A stretch of DNA of 64,000 nucleotides from Steromphala cineraria (GCA_916613615.1 OU744727.1:15260093-15324092), one strand, 5' to 3'; positions 38,701 to 52,032 are shown, numbered from the stretch's first letter. Numbers and translations are program-made. Notes: generated by a model not told the origin, from the letters alone.

Positions 38701-39470
38701 GAGTAAGTCTTACATTTGAATATAATGCCCTGATTTCCCAATGTAAAACCTCCTTATTACGAGAAACAAAACATCTAAAAAACAATGGACGAAATCCTGC
38801 CAGGTTTCTGAGTCTAAACATATTCATAGAATTAATAGCCCTAACCAGCCAAGGAATACATAGTTCAAGACTATCTCATTGTTTTTGCAGAATAAATTAA
38901 TAAATAACCGATTTTAAAGCTCTCTTGTACCAACTGTAAATGTAAACAAAACTTGATATAAATCTGAGTTTTGAGTAATTGCAAATATGTATTTCCACCA
39001 ATGTATTTGGTATGGTAATCGTTTTTTGTTTGTTTCAGGAGAATCATTTATGCTGCCTGTTTGCTTATCCATTTCCTTTGTGTATTTATATATTCTGAAT
39101 GTTGTGTATTACATACATGTAACACGGAAATAAAATACTGTTTAAATCAACTGTTTTATTGTTTTAGATTTCACTGAATATTTCTATCACGAATTACGCC
39201 ATTTACGTTCGTAGGCCTATAAAAAATAAATATATTTTTAGTTGTAAAGGCCTTTAATTCTTTTCACGATCAAGGAAATGATGTAGCTCCTACCCTCTGT
39301 TAATGAAGTTGGTCATGCAAAACAGATCTTATCCGTGATGTAAGGCTATAACCTTTTAATGTAAAAGTGTTACTTTAAATTTAGAATGAAGTACGAGTTC
39401 TATGACGTGAAATACAGGATAATGCGTTTCCGGAGCATGATCGATTCTCGCAAACACAACACTGAGTTTT
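35736..39470. other. Intergenic between divergent P450 and CEP44, right part
   Basis: SINE remnant at 36840-36950. A 106-codon plus-strand frame at 37735-38055 has no recognisable family and atypical AT-rich composition. No gene supported. Confidence 0.45.
36840..36950 (+). mobile_element. SINE remnant
   Basis: GATCTGAATCCAGTGGTGGG then GTGCTGGGCAAGGCACTACA and TCCACATTGC. Same SINE body type as 14075-14260. Confidence 0.5.
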
Positions 39471-39484
39471 ACGCTAGGTGGCGC
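39471..39484 (+). promoter_or_regulatory. CTCF-like motif next to the E2F site
   Basis: ACGCTAGGTGGCGC matches 12 of 14 positions of the CTCF core CCASYAGRKGGCRS and directly abuts the E2F-type site. Confidence 0.35.
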
Positions 39485-39497
39485 TTTTCGCGGGAAA
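39485..39497 (+). promoter_or_regulatory. E2F-type site upstream of CEP44
   Basis: TTTTCGCGGGAAA contains TTTCCCGCGAA on the reverse strand, a full E2F consensus. It is about 0.78 kb upstream of the CEP44 ATG and fits a cell-cycle-regulated centrosome gene whose promoter lies upstream of a non-coding first exon. The motif is seen; regulation is inferred. Confidence 0.5.
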
Positions 39498-40275
39498 TCG
39501 TGTCACATTCGAAAGGGATCAAGCTCACACATGACATTTGGTTGACTTAATTTACAGTTTGTGTGTGAAAAAGAAGCTATCAACGAAGAACAGCCTATTA
39601 TTTTGGGTAGTTGTCGTTTCTTCCGTTAAATTAACATCGCATTGGTTCATGTAGAACAATTCAATATGAAATTGTCATCATTTTAGCGGTGATTTAGGTT
39701 ATTTTGTCCAGTTTTCGATCACGAAACAAATCAGCTGTTGAGTGTTGTGTTGAATAGGAAATAATGTCCACATATAGAACAAATATGAACATTCCATCTA
39801 GCCAGTTATAGTCACACGAATAAATAGTGACCAGAAGTAGGCATTCTTATACGATTATGCTAAAAGATTCAGCAAAACAAAAAAATTAATAGTTACACTT
39901 CAGAAATGTGTTATAAAAATGGGATTTCATGTTGCCTATTTGTTGTGTGTGTTAATTTGTCATGTATTAAACTTCAAATTGTATTGTTGTCGTTTGCATT
40001 TTAAATCTATTTAATTCAGAAATGATCTTTGAAATTGATTAATTGTTTTGATTGATGACATGTCAAAACACCATTTTATTCTGTGTTAATTTATTTGCAA
40101 TGTAGTTGAAATATTATCACCCTTTATTATTAATTGTTATGTTTTCTAAAAGCAAATAAATATCATTTCCTCCTTGAAATATAACGCCGCCAAACGGTGA
40201 AATACTGCCAAAACAATGTTAAACAATAACTCAACGTCACTATAACTCTTTGAATTTTAGCTTTAATCAATCAAG

Positions 40276-43200
40276 ATGCCAACCGGAGACCTCAAGAACA
40301 ATCTTCGCAAACTTCAAACTGAGGTGAAGTTGATGAAGTTCCCGGACACAATAGATATTCCAAAGTGAGTTCATTGTGATTATTTTTCATTAAATTAATG
40401 TTAATGTGAGAAAAAATAATGTCACGCTGAGTTTATGATTAGAATTGAAGAGATAAAGTCTTCTTTAAAAAAGGGTTATCTTAAAAAGAAATGATATAAA
40501 AACATCTTGTTTTTAATATAATATAGATATAAGATATAACAAAATTTACTAATTGTTTTATTTTTATTGACGTTTTCAGTTTGACAATTGGAGATGCAAA
40601 AGCTTTCATGCCAATTTACCACCATGCCTTCACAAGCTTCAGTCCATCATTTGCAGAAGAAATTGCTGCCAAAGAAGTATTGTTTGCCAAGTCAGATTCT
40701 GGATTCATGGATTCTGTTTATAGGGTAAAGCTAATGTCTTTCTCACTACTAATCCAGGGTTTGGGGATTTTTATCTGTCAATTTATCACAAACAAATTTC
40801 AAAAAGGTCCTGCCTCACAAAAAAAAAAACATTACAAGAATTCGATACTTTTGCAGAAAGTGAGATCCCAAACATAACAAAATTGCACATTTACTTTGTG
40901 TAAAAAAAAAAATTTCACACAGTGATAAAATAGCTTTGTATTACCAAATAGAGCACATGTTAATTATCTACAAATTTCCATGTCCTCAGAAGTAATATTA
41001 CACATTTAATCGGTAATAATTTTTTTGGACAAAGTTACTTAACTAAAATGGTGAATTTCAGCATCATTTCATAATTTATTCATAAATATCATGCTGCATA
41101 GAGAATAATGACCAAGGCAGTGTGTCATGTGTCCTGTAACTTAATCGAAAAGACTTTAATTTTTGAGTTGCCCAAGCAAAATTTTCATCGAAACTGAGTC
41201 ACAAAAGTATGAGGAACTCCAGGTACAGCAATCGTTTCTAGGCAATTCACTATTGATGCTTCATACTATGAGCAATATCAGTCTAACTTGTGCTTGTAGC
41301 ATATCTCTCTCATATTACCCATATGGGCGAGGATACACGAGTGGATATTTTTTTGATATCCGCACAAGTGCTTTTTAGTGATTCTCAACGTTGATTGGTC
41401 AGTTCCTAAGAGAATGAAAGACGATTAGTCGACGGAACTATTTTCAAGTTTCATTGATAAATTGAACTTGTCGAACGTATGTCGATTAGGTTAAAAATAA
41501 AATCGTAAAACGATGAATATTACTGTACATCATATAACTTACAGGTTGATATTTAAACGCAGTATTATTTGAAACTATTCATCTATGTGTTAAATTTCAT
41601 TGTGATCTCAAGTTTGTGCTTTTTCCAAAGGTACAATAAGCGCTGTCTGTTTGTAAACAAACATGGCTGCCATCGATTATTCATGAAATCTATCCAAGCG
41701 CAAGAATTTCACTGATCCATTAATAATTAATAACACATAAAAACCATAGGGACTCAAATTCAATACATACATTCATGAAAGCAATAACTTTTACAAATCA
41801 ACATGCTCATAGTTGATCAGCCCTGGGAACAATCCTACCGTGATCACAGGCTGATTAGAGTTATCGTTCTTGACACTTGCTATGTGAATGAAAGTAACGT
41901 CGAAAGAAACAAATGTTGTTCAAACTTCAGATTATTTGATTATCCTGATATACAGACTTGTTTTGATGCATTCTTTGTAAGTTTCTCTTAAAGATATTGC
42001 CACTTTTATCAATTTTAGTTTAAAAAAATTGACAGGTTTTTGACATTTTCGTTAGGACTAAAACATTGTGCCGTCAACAACACATCACAGTGTTAGTACG
42101 GCATGACGATCGGCTGATTCAAATAATTGTTATCTTTATCAAATAATGTTGTTTGTCAAGAGTTTTATGTGTGTTAATTTGTTCAAGGTTGAAAAGTGTA
42201 TTATATCATTCAGGGACAATATTTTCGTCATTTTCGAATTGTTTTGAAACTGAACTAGATTCCGATGCGTTGTTGACTAATTCACTCTGGAGATGTTGGT
42301 ATCACTTACTACAGCATTACTACGATTTCTCAATTGCATTTTTTCAGTCGTTTTTTAATTATATTTCATTACAAATGGGTAATATATAGAATAACCAATA
42401 ATGGGATATCTGCCCTCGTCAAAATAATGTTCAGTCGCTCGCCAAGGCTCGCGACTGTGAACATTATTTCGACTCGGGCAGATATCCCGTAATCACTCGT
42501 ACCGAGTTGGTTATTCTCTAAATCTTCAACTACAACTCAGCTTGAAAAATTATTTGGAGCACTGCCGTTGAACGCGATGGAGAAATTTAAAATAGTTTAT
42601 ATCATTGTAAAGGGCAAATATACTATGTAATGCAAGTTTAACATTTACCTTAATGAACAAAAAATAAATTTATTTCAGATACTGCGAGACATGTTCTCCT
42701 ACAGACCGCTAGTGACGAAGGATCAGTTTTTCACCAGCCAGTTTGCCGAGCGGAAGATCATCATGTGTACCGAGGTTCTGCAGCACATTCAGAGGAAGTG
42801 TCGAGTGCAACCAGCCAGCAAATCAAACTTCAGACTCAACTCCTCAATGGACAACATAGCTAAACCACCCTCAGGGAAAGTAAGTTAATGAAGAGTATTT
42901 TGTGCAAGAAAAACAATTACTAGTATGATAATTGATATTATTACCCACGTGGTACTTCGTAAAGGGGTTTCATAATAATTTGTTATGACACATATGGGTC
43001 ATAACACCTCAAAGTGATTTGATTGGCTTGCGGTGAACTTTGACATTATCCGGACTACTTTATTCATTCATAAAACGAACGTGTTTTTATTCACAAATTC
43101 GAATGGCACTGAGTGAGTCGGAGTCATTCTTCAAACTTTCAGTTTATCTTTTAAATCTTCCTTACTGAATTGTTAAGTTATAATTCTGAGGACAAAAGAA

Positions 43201-46200
43201 CTACAATAAAACATCTTACTGATATCTCAAGGCTCATATAATCACAAAAGGGTTGAAATTCAGCACAATTTGATCATCGAATTTCATTAACTTGATCCAT
43301 GTCGCTCCAAAATGACACAGACAGACATTGCTTGTTATCTATAGAATATAAAGACAACTGAATATTCTTTAGACAACATTTCTTCAAAACAAAACGCGCT
43401 TGAACAATGATAAGCATCTTAAACTTACTTTGAAGGCGGTTGTTTACACAAATTGACGAAAAGATACAGGCAAATGGCGGCCGTCATGATATGCCGTTGA
43501 TCAAAGAAAGATAACTCTGACTGTTCTCGTGCAGTGAGATTTTATTTTCACGTACGCTTCGTTCATGACTAAAGTGCTTATTACTTTAAGTTACATTTCA
43601 CCAGACACTATGAATGAACGTAGGGTAGAATTTAGAAATGTGAATATTTGACGTCGTAATAGTATACTATTTGAGGCTGTGACGTGGTTTGATATTCATC
43701 CGCCGTTTCGTCTCTTTATAGGCATAATAAAAAGTTATTTAAAAAAGCGATAAATCGTCTGAAATGCAAGTTGGTAATAAATAGGATACATAACTCGTTC
43801 CCCTTTCATATCAAGTTTATGTCCCTCGTGAAATAATTTTGTTTTGTCACTCGCCAAGGCTCGTGACAAAGCAAAATTATTTCACTAGGGACATAAACTT
43901 GATATGAAAGGGGAAGCTCGTTAGATATCCTATAAATTGTCATTTTCAGAATAAAATTTGTTCCTTTACCTTTTTGCTGCCACCTCAGGAAAAGTAAATT
44001 TATCAAAGGGTGTTTTGCAAGAAATTGTGTGTATTCTTTTTTGGGAACATTTTAAGATATGGTGGATTATGTCGGTTTTCAAATCATTGATTTCACAGGA
44101 AAAGTAACATTTTGTTATTTTGTGGTTTAGATAATGGACTTAACTAATTGTAGATTAAATTCTATGTTATTATCAACAAGATGGGTATTATTACTTATCC
44201 TGCTATATCAGCATGTATGTCTCTGTTTTATGATCCAACCCATCACTCTTAATATTTCAATATCTCTTACCACAGAGGGACAGGGTTGGTTTGACCATAA
44301 CTGGGAAAATGGAGAACAAGATTTTCTTGATGTGTAAATTAAAAAAATAGGGAAGATTTTTGTCATTTTGAGGTCTCTACAGAATGTAATAATCTCCATT
44401 TGTTGAAACATATCTCATGAAAATTCAAATTTATTTTGTAATGATTATGATACATGTTTTTTGGAAGTACATTAATTTAATTGTTTTCATTCTTTTTTTT
44501 TACAGTCAAGACCAAGGTCAGCAGTAAATGAAAATAAAGAAAACAAAGGTTTGTATTGACGTTTATGAGTAAGAGGAACCTTATATTTGTATAAATGTTT
44601 ATCAGGTATGTTGACAATAGCCAGAACAACTCTGAAATCTGTAAACAATTTCATTTCATATATAATAACAGGTTTCAAAATCGCCCTATTTTTGTATTCA
44701 TGAGTTCATGATGTTGTTATTATACTACTTGTGCTGGAAACAAAATATCATCTTTCCAAGCACTTGTTGAAAGAAAACTGGTACTTACCAGGCTACTTAA
44801 TGCATTCTCAAGTCCATGTAAAGATATCCTCAAACATAGCATCATCCACTGTGTTACGGACCCCTCTAAAGATTACTGTATCCACCTCTAAATGAAACAA
44901 ATATTTCCTCATCAACAGACAGTCGTAATACTGAGATGCCTCCTCCACTCTCCGGACCAAAGAAGACCAACCTCAACCGTTCAACATCATCTGTACCCCG
45001 TATGGAAAGCAACAAATACAGACTCCCGTCAGCACGATCCTCAATCCCGAAGCAGAACAAGCCACACAATGTGAAGGATGTTCTTGGCGCTAAGTCTGAT
45101 GTTCCTACCTCCAAACCAGCAGTTGTCAAGGAAGTTCTGAATCACTCAGTAGACTCTGCTTTAGCCTTCTCTTTCACACCCAGCATAGCGAGGGTTAAAC
45201 CACAATCGGTTGAAGTTATCAACATGCCAAGAACTCAAGGTAGGTTTTGTATTTTTAAGTAATTTTTGGGACAATTCTATACTCATGTAAGGGTACAGAC
45301 ATTATTACACCTACTTTAATTTGGTTAAATTGAATATGCATCATCTCAGAGGTTAAGCGTTAAAAAATTCATAAATTTCCATTACAGCTGGAGGGAGCAA
45401 CACGTCTATGCTGGGGCGCACGGAGGCGGGGCCCGGAGGGGGCGGGGCATCATGTGTGGACCAGCAGGGCGAGAAGTTGGAGCGTCTCATTGCGGTGAGT
45501 AGGGGGGCAGGTTTTGTAGGTTGTTTTGCATCAATTTGGAAAGACAGGTTCAACAATTGGCCACATTCAGGGACCATTTCCCTTATATAAAATTAATTTT
45601 CATGATTTTAGCCGCATTTTACATGGATTGTCCAAAATGATAGAAATGTATCAGAAAATTTTGTGTATACAGCATTGCTAGAATTGACAAGAGATTGAGA
45701 CTGTTGTGAGTTATTCCTTGTGGGATGTTAGTTATATGCAAGAAGTGGATTTGGTCTTGAGATTTACTTCCATAGGTGTGACGGGTATATACCAAAAAGT
45801 ATACTTTTCCTATGTATAATTGTCTTATCTCAATCCTTTACATGAATACCTAAGTACTATTGAGATATAGATTTTTGGGTCAGGTTATGACTTGCATCTA
45901 TATTTTCAAGTTCAAATGGAAGAATAATGAACCCCCATCAAAAACAACATATTTCATTATACATTTTCATCCCTGTACCCTAAGTGGAGATTTTATGACA
46001 CTTCGTTCAAAGTGCTCCGTTCACATGATTGTCCATCAGCCTTTAGATCATCCTGTCTCTGGGTAAAAAAGTTACGCGAACTCTACTAATCTGTACCCTG
46101 GGCTCAGAAGCTAGATCCACTCGCGCTCGCGCCCGATTTGGGATATAGCCAATCAAATCATTTTCTCGCCACCTTCTCGATAAAAATTCAACGAGAAAAT

Positions 46201-49169
46201 GATTTGATTTGCTATATCCCAAGTCGGGCCGCGCGAGCGAATCTAGCTTCTGAGCCAAGGGTACAGATTAGTGGAGTTAGTGTAACGTTCGTACCGTGAG
46301 ACAGGATGCCTTCAGATCTCACCAGGCTCAGTTAAGTAAGATATCAGACTGACCTGTGACGTCCGTCAAATCCAGCCTGGTCTCTAATTGCTGAAATATT
46401 GCTCATTAGGCGTAAAGCAATATCTCACTCACTCACTTCAAATCCATCAAATTAGTGAGTTCATGATATAAGAAAGCAACCCAGGCTTATGAGGCAAAGT
46501 CGCTGATTGCAAAAATTAATGGAACTTAGTTATATCTTTGTGTTAGCTTAGTAAAGCAATATCGCTCTAGGTTTAGTGAGATTGTTAATGGCATATATGT
46601 CTGATGAAAAATATTGTTTCCAATCCTCAGTTGATGGAGAATGTTCAGGCTCGCTTGACACTGTTGGAGGAGAAACAGCCACTGCTTGAAGCTCGACCGG
46701 AGCCTAAACCCACCACGCCGAAGCGTCGTGTCGAGGAATCGGGACACATCACCAATCTGGAAGCTCGTTTGACTCTTCTGGAGAACAGGATTCTCTTGCT
46801 GGAGTCTAAGGTAGGGATGTATTAAGTCCGGCAAATATATTGTTCAATATCCATGCACATGTTTGAATCTTGCTTGTATTGATGGCTTAGGATATCACAC
46901 TATTTTGAGTAATGGAGTACATAGTATACAATATTGTGATACATGGTCCATGATTTATTTATGAAGTCTGGCTAATAAATAATTTAATATCAATGCACAT
47001 GTTAGAATCTTGCTTGCAATATAATGGCTCATGATATCTAATTATTTTGAATAAAGGTGTAGGCAATACAGTATTGTGATACATGGTCCATGATATATCT
47101 TATAGTTTTAAAAGATCTGTATCTTGATACATAAAATATTGATTTTTTAGTTGAGTTGCTCCAAAACTGATTCAGATTTAAAATGTGCCTTATGAAGCAA
47201 ACAAAAACCTGTTTTTATGCTATGATGTTACCAGGTTGTATTTGGCGCCTTTTGGATTTTTAATTCAACACATAATTTTTGCAGATTCATGTGAAAATTG
47301 AACCTAGCATATTTTCTAAAGATGATTGTTTGTAATAAAGAGTAAGTATCTCTCTCCATCCAGACACCTGAACCAGAGAAGATAACACCTGTGTGTACCA
47401 AGAGTGGGAAGGTGACGCCCGGTAAACAGGGAACCTTCATGGTGGTGGAGTCATTCGTGAATGGAGGTAGGTTATTTACACCAGCTTGATTGATTGTCAT
47501 GGTTTAGCATTATCCTTTGTTTGAAGGGGCAGGTCAACATTGCAACAACAACAAAATTGTTTCTTATGTGGCTAATTGCTAAGATTATGTTCACTCATTT
47601 AACATTACCTCTTATATCATAACAAGATTGTATTATTCATACAATTGATGTATTTCTATTTAATCTTTGTTGTAATTTGACCTCCTATTTCTGTATTCTT
47701 TTTTAACTTTCCCATCAGTGTGAAAATTTGTAACACCGAGTCTTATCAGATGAAAAAGTATGTTTTATTTTTCTGTTTGCTAAGATATGTTTGCTCATAG
47801 CTGTGAAATAAATGTGGACTCTCCATTTGTTTCGAAAACATTCAATGGTTTTCTTTCCCAGCAATAGCATGTGCCTTTCTTTGCACTTGAAAGCTGGCAT
47901 TAGGCCAAAAATCATTGAAAAATATGATTTGAGCAAATTGTGTTTATTAAGTTAGCAACTGAAGGAATAAGAGATTTTCATTTTATCTTTGGCACTTATG
48001 TATGATACTTTCAAGTGAGAAATTCAAAGCGTTCCAATATTCAAATGCCATTACTACTTTAAATAACTTCTATATAGCTTAAGATTAAAGTCTACATGTT
48101 CTTAGAATCCAAAGTTCGCAAAATGGCGAGAGAGGCCGAGGCAAAGATCCGATCCCGATCCTTCGATGAGGACATGGAGAAGCCATCACCAATCAGAAAG
48201 AGTCCAGCCAAGGAGTCCAAGACGATGGATGAGGAGATGTTCACAATGATCCCCGACCCTGAACCCTGCCACTCCAGCACCCCCACCAAACCCAACACAG
48301 AGGACATCAGTCTCAAGTGTGTGGACACGCCCACTCAGGACCAGGCCAACCGCATACAGCATCTGTGAGTTGTTACTCGAGGCTGTTTATCACATAGACT
48401 AGCCCTCTCTGAGTGTCAAGCTCACAAATACAGCATAGTTTTGTTATCCCTGAGGTGCAAGTGGTGGCGGATTGACCCTCTCTGGGCTACAAAAAATTAA
48501 CTGATTGGTTATATCCAAGGTGTGTCTTCTGATCACATTCAGCATCTGTGAGTTTGTTAATTAATCAAGTCAATATTAGCAAGCACACCTAATCTAGCCT
48601 AATAGTTTTCACAACTGAAAGATGGAATTCATACAAGAACCAAGATTTTCAAATGGGTGAAATGATCAGAATACTTGAACCTTGTTTTATTTTGTCATTG
48701 AAAACTCTTGCGGCACCCTAGAGAAATAGTTGCTTTCATTTGTATGAACCCTTCACCTTTTTCTAATAAGGAAGGAGATAGTCATCATATGTCTTAATTT
48801 ATGGTCAAGTTATATATTGAATCTCAAATCATTTTTCCACATACTAGGTTTATAGTGAGTGAAGGCTTTTTGAAGTTTCGCAAGTTCCTCCCAATGTTCG
48901 CAGGTTTCACCGCAATGCATTGCCATAATAGGGTTGCGGGCTTTCTCCCTGCATTAATAATAGCAGCCATGATACAAGTGAAAGAAATACTCTTGAAAGC
49001 AGCGATGAAGCCCAAATAACCTCACCTCATCTTTTGAAATAACCTTATTAATGCCATCTTTAACATCGTTTCTGTGTCTATATTCAGGGTTGAGAGCACG
49101 AAGTCCTTGTTGAAGCCAGCCCAGACGGAGCTGACAGCTGATGAAGAGAAGAGGCAAGACGTGGACTAA
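40276..49169 (+). CDS. CEP44: CEP44, centrosomal protein of 44 kDa, 10 coding exons
   Basis: By homology a centriole/centrosome component acting in centriole-to-centrosome conversion. Exons: 40276-40364, 40580-40724, 42679-42879, 44506-44548, 44919-45239, 45388-45494, 46631-46810, 47364-47466, 48106-48364, 49088-49169. They total 1530 nt, or 509 residues plus TAA; phases agree at every GT-AG junction. The N-terminal CEP44 domain (about residues 1-130) is recognisable from MPTGDLKNNLRKL, HHAFTSFSPSFAEEI, FMDSVYRILRDMFSYRPLVT and FAERKI. A low-complexity Ser/Pro/Lys region follows, then two leucine-rich coiled-coil segments in exon 7 (ARLTLLEEK and ARLTLLENRILLLESK, about 303-362) and an acidic/basic C-terminal tail. 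Human CEP44 is about 390 residues, so this protein is longer, mainly in the linker. The start is the first ATG after an AG acceptor (gaattttag), which suggests a non-coding first exon upstream. Introns 2, 3 and 6 each contain a long fold-back element. Exon 4 (43 nt) is the least secure. Confidence 0.92.
42388..42517. repeat. Fold-back palindrome in CEP44 intron 2 (CTCG apex)
   Basis: AGAATAACCAA ... TTGGTTATTCT with GGGATATCTGCC / GGCAGATATCCC inside and apex GCTCGCCAAGGCTCGC. The right arm has a small extra segment. Confidence 0.85.
43781..43933. repeat. Fold-back palindrome in CEP44 intron 3 (CTCG apex)
   Basis: Arms of about 70 bp, ATAGGAT ... ATCCTAT, CCCTTTCATATCAAGTTTAT repeated inverted, apex ACTCGCCAAGGCTCGT, the same apex as the intron 2 palindrome although the arms are unrelated. 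Confidence 0.88.
46049..46308. mobile_element. Fold-back element, CATCCTGT family, copy 2, in CEP44 intron 6
   Basis: 260-bp imperfect palindrome with arms of about 115 bp, from CATCCTGTCTC to GAGACAGGATG. Flanked by cctttagat (46040-46048) and ccttcagat (46309-46317), a 9-bp duplication with one mismatch. No coding capacity. Confidence 0.8.
46330..46440 (+). mobile_element. SINE-type 3' tail ending in ACTCACTCAC
   Basis: GCTGAAATATTGCTCATTAG, GGCGTAAAGCAATA and then CTCACTCACTCAC. Same tail type as 50595-50660. Confidence 0.5.
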
Positions 49170-49720
49170 ATTGTTCTTCATTCATTGCCTTAATCGTGTG
49201 TTTTTCTAACATTCCCCTTGTCAATAATGGCTAAGATATTGCCAAGGTTGTAACGTACAGATCGTTTTTCAACGTTGTTTTTCCTCTCCATATGGGACCC
49301 TGTTTTACTAATGTGGCTTGATTTATTAAAGGCTACTGTTTCAAAAAGGCTTGAATTAACCATCCAAGGAAAAATTATTATTATTGAGATGTTGTACTTT
49401 ATGTGACTTTATTCATCTCCATAGTTAACAGCTGATGAAGAGAAGAGGCAAGACGTGGACTAAATTGTTCTTCATTCATTGCCTTCAATCTTGTGTATTT
49501 CTAACATTCCCCTTGTCAATAATGGCTAAGATATTGCCAAGGTTGTAATGTACAGATCATTTTTCAACATTGTTTTTCCTCTCCACATGGGACTGTTGGC
49601 TTGATTTATTAAAGGGCTACTTTTTCAAAAAGACGTGAATTATCCATGCAAGGAAAAATGATTATTTTTAAGATGTTGTACTTTATGTGACTTGATTCAT
49701 CTCCATAGTATACTTTATCG
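49129..49720 (+). repeat. Tandem duplication of the CEP44 coding end and 3' UTR (period 295 bp)
   Basis: The segment beginning ACAGCTGATGAAGAGAAG at 49134 recurs at 49429, including the last 12 codons, the TAA and about 250 bp of 3' UTR (CCCCTTGTCAATAATGG and GATATTGCCAAGGTTGTAA in both). The second copy cannot replace the last exon in frame from the nearest AG sites. An AATAAA at about 49735 just beyond is the best polyadenylation candidate. Confidence 0.85.
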
Positions 49721-49739
49721 AACTTTATTCATCTCAATA

Positions 49740-51890
49740 AATTACTTTATGTGACTCATCTATGCAATTATCCATATTCACCAATTTGACTGAATTCATC
49801 ACCAACAGAGACGATGTTTATCAATTTGACTTCTTTCATCTCCGACAGGGACCATGCTCACAACTAGTGCTGACAAGGGTTAAGGTCTTCATTTTATCGT
49901 ATCCACCAAGAACAATGGTAATGACTCTCTCCAAGTTGATCTGAGGCAGGGCCATTACCTGTAATGTCTATCTCTTCCTGAAACCTTGTCCTGCAATAAC
50001 CAAGGAATGTCATTATTCATTACTTTAACCATCAGACATTACTCCCAAAGAAAGGATCTGATTTTCTATCTTTTTTTTATGGTTCATTGTGAATTTCTTT
50101 TGGTCTATTTCTTAACTAGACTACATCTATACACATTAGTTAATTTAGAATGGTTGTCCCTTTTAACCTAAATGACCTCAATTTTCAAATAACAAGAATT
50201 CTTAATTTGAATGAAAACATCTAGTCACATGTCTCAAGTAGTTGAATGATTTTGTGTAACCAATGCTTGTGGATTTGTTTATGAAAAAAATGTTTTCTTT
50301 TTTGCTTTCATGTTTTTAATAATTTGTAAAACATAACTACGTAGAAGTTATTGTGAGATGGACTGATCATAAATATGTTAAAATATGCATTAGTGCTTTT
50401 CCATGACATTAAGTGCTGATTTGAAACTGTTATTTGAATTTTGTAAGATGTATTTATTTATTCCCTCCACTTTACATCACTGTGATTATATACTTAAAAT
50501 GTTTCATATCATATTGGTTAATAAAGAGTTTTCTAATTATTTACTTTCATTATTATTTCAATATTTAACCTTTGAGAGGCCCTTACAAGTTAATACTCGC
50601 CGCTAATGGCTGCAATATTGCCCAAGCGGCGCTAAACAATAACTCACTCACTCACAAGTTAATATGTAGAAGAAATTTGTTAAATACTGACTAAATGGAA
50701 ATTTAGAATCAATATATATGACTGGTTAAAATTGATAAACCCACAAGTCAATGGTAGGTCTAATGATCAAATGATGAACAAGGACAACACAGAATGTTCA
50801 CACCTATTTCTCCAAAACACTTGGTTAGTTTCACCTATTCTGATTATAGTCACAAAGTCTTTATTGTGGACAGCGCAGTAATCGTTGGATGTTCAGCAGA
50901 AACCATTGAAGATTGTCTTTCACATTTCAGGGTAGCGAAAACTATGACATATGAAAGTAATGATTTTGGCTTGTGGCTAAGCTTGTTTGTTCTATATAGA
51001 GCAAGAAGAATTTCCGACTCTTCTTGCAGACAAATGTTCAAATTAATTTTTCTCGGCTTTCATTTGGAAACTTTACTTATGCAGTTGGCGAACCCTGATT
51101 GGTTTCCAGCTTAATGTTTGATTTAATCGGAAAGCCAAGACTTCTTTGACCACCTATGCTCGCACGGATGTAACTTGTTAATCCTCCTTCATGACTGTAT
51201 TAAATAGAGGAATTTAGTACAGTCTAGGTCCTATTTAGGCAAGTCAAAGACCGAAGCCTAAAGAAATAAAATGATATAACTGCAATTTCAATAATTGTTT
51301 TAGATATTTCATGGTCTAAATTTTAGTTTTAGACTGAATGTATGACCGTTTAGATAAAAATAATACTATGTTCAAATTCCAACATTTCACAGTGAAGACA
51401 AAAGCACAGAATGTCGACCAATAATGAATGCTTTCCAATTGAACAAAACCCGCTGCATGAGGAAAGGGCCAAGTAGATGACTTTATATGAGCGAGACGTT
51501 ACCTTAAAAACCAAGTTTTCCATTGTATTTGTCTAGCCTTCTTAAAAACATGAGTTGTATGACCAATGGGTGAGCAGTATTTTTTTTTCTTTTTCAACAT
51601 TACTAGATGATGACATTGATTTTCGGTTCATATCTGTCATAACCATCGAGCGATTGGATGTTCACGAGATCGAGGTCATTATTTCACATTTTGACAATGC
51701 AGTTGAAGCCTGTTATTTTGCAAGATACTGTTTATCTTTCGAGAAATTGATAAAATGCTTGTTTTATTTTAATATGAATAACGCTAAACGTTTTGAAGCA
51801 GATACATTTATTTAAGACAAAAATATGCACAAATATTAAACATGGTAATTTGACATCTCTTACATTTAAAAGAAGGTAAATAAATAGAGG
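49740..51890. other. CEP44 downstream region
   Basis: Contains the SINE tail at 50595. Open frames of up to 106 codons (50794-51114) show no family resemblance. No gene supported. Confidence 0.45.
50595..50660 (+). mobile_element. SINE-type 3' tail ending in ACTCACTCAC
   Basis: GGCTGCAATATTGCCCAAGC, GGCGCTAAACAATA and then ACTCACTCACTCAC. Only the terminus is recognisable. Confidence 0.5.
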
Positions 51891-52032
51891 ATATTATATG
51901 AGTGTCCATGACATACTATGTTTACGACACGAATGCCTAAATATTAGTATTTCCCGAGCGAGAGCGAGGGATATACTGATATTTAGGCACGAGTGTCGTA
52001 AACATAGTATGTCATCGGCACGAATATAATAT
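51891..52032. repeat. Fold-back palindrome downstream of CEP44 (CTCG apex)
   Basis: Arms of about 65 bp (GACATACTATGTTTACGACA / TGTCGTAAACATAGTATGTC), apex CCGAGCGAGAGCGAGG. Confidence 0.85.

Noticed and set aside
39425..39438. Solo TTTCCGGAGCAT motif as evidence of a full pearl-like element upstream of CEP44
   Set aside because: No core repeats, ACGG array or hairpin accompany it; one short motif can occur by chance.
41290..41375. Possible further palindrome in CEP44 intron 2 (ACTTGTGC ... GCACAAGT)
   Set aside because: Stem is short and interrupted; not long enough to group with the fold-back elements.
50794..51114. 106-codon frame downstream of CEP44
   Set aside because: No recognisable domain and no supporting context.
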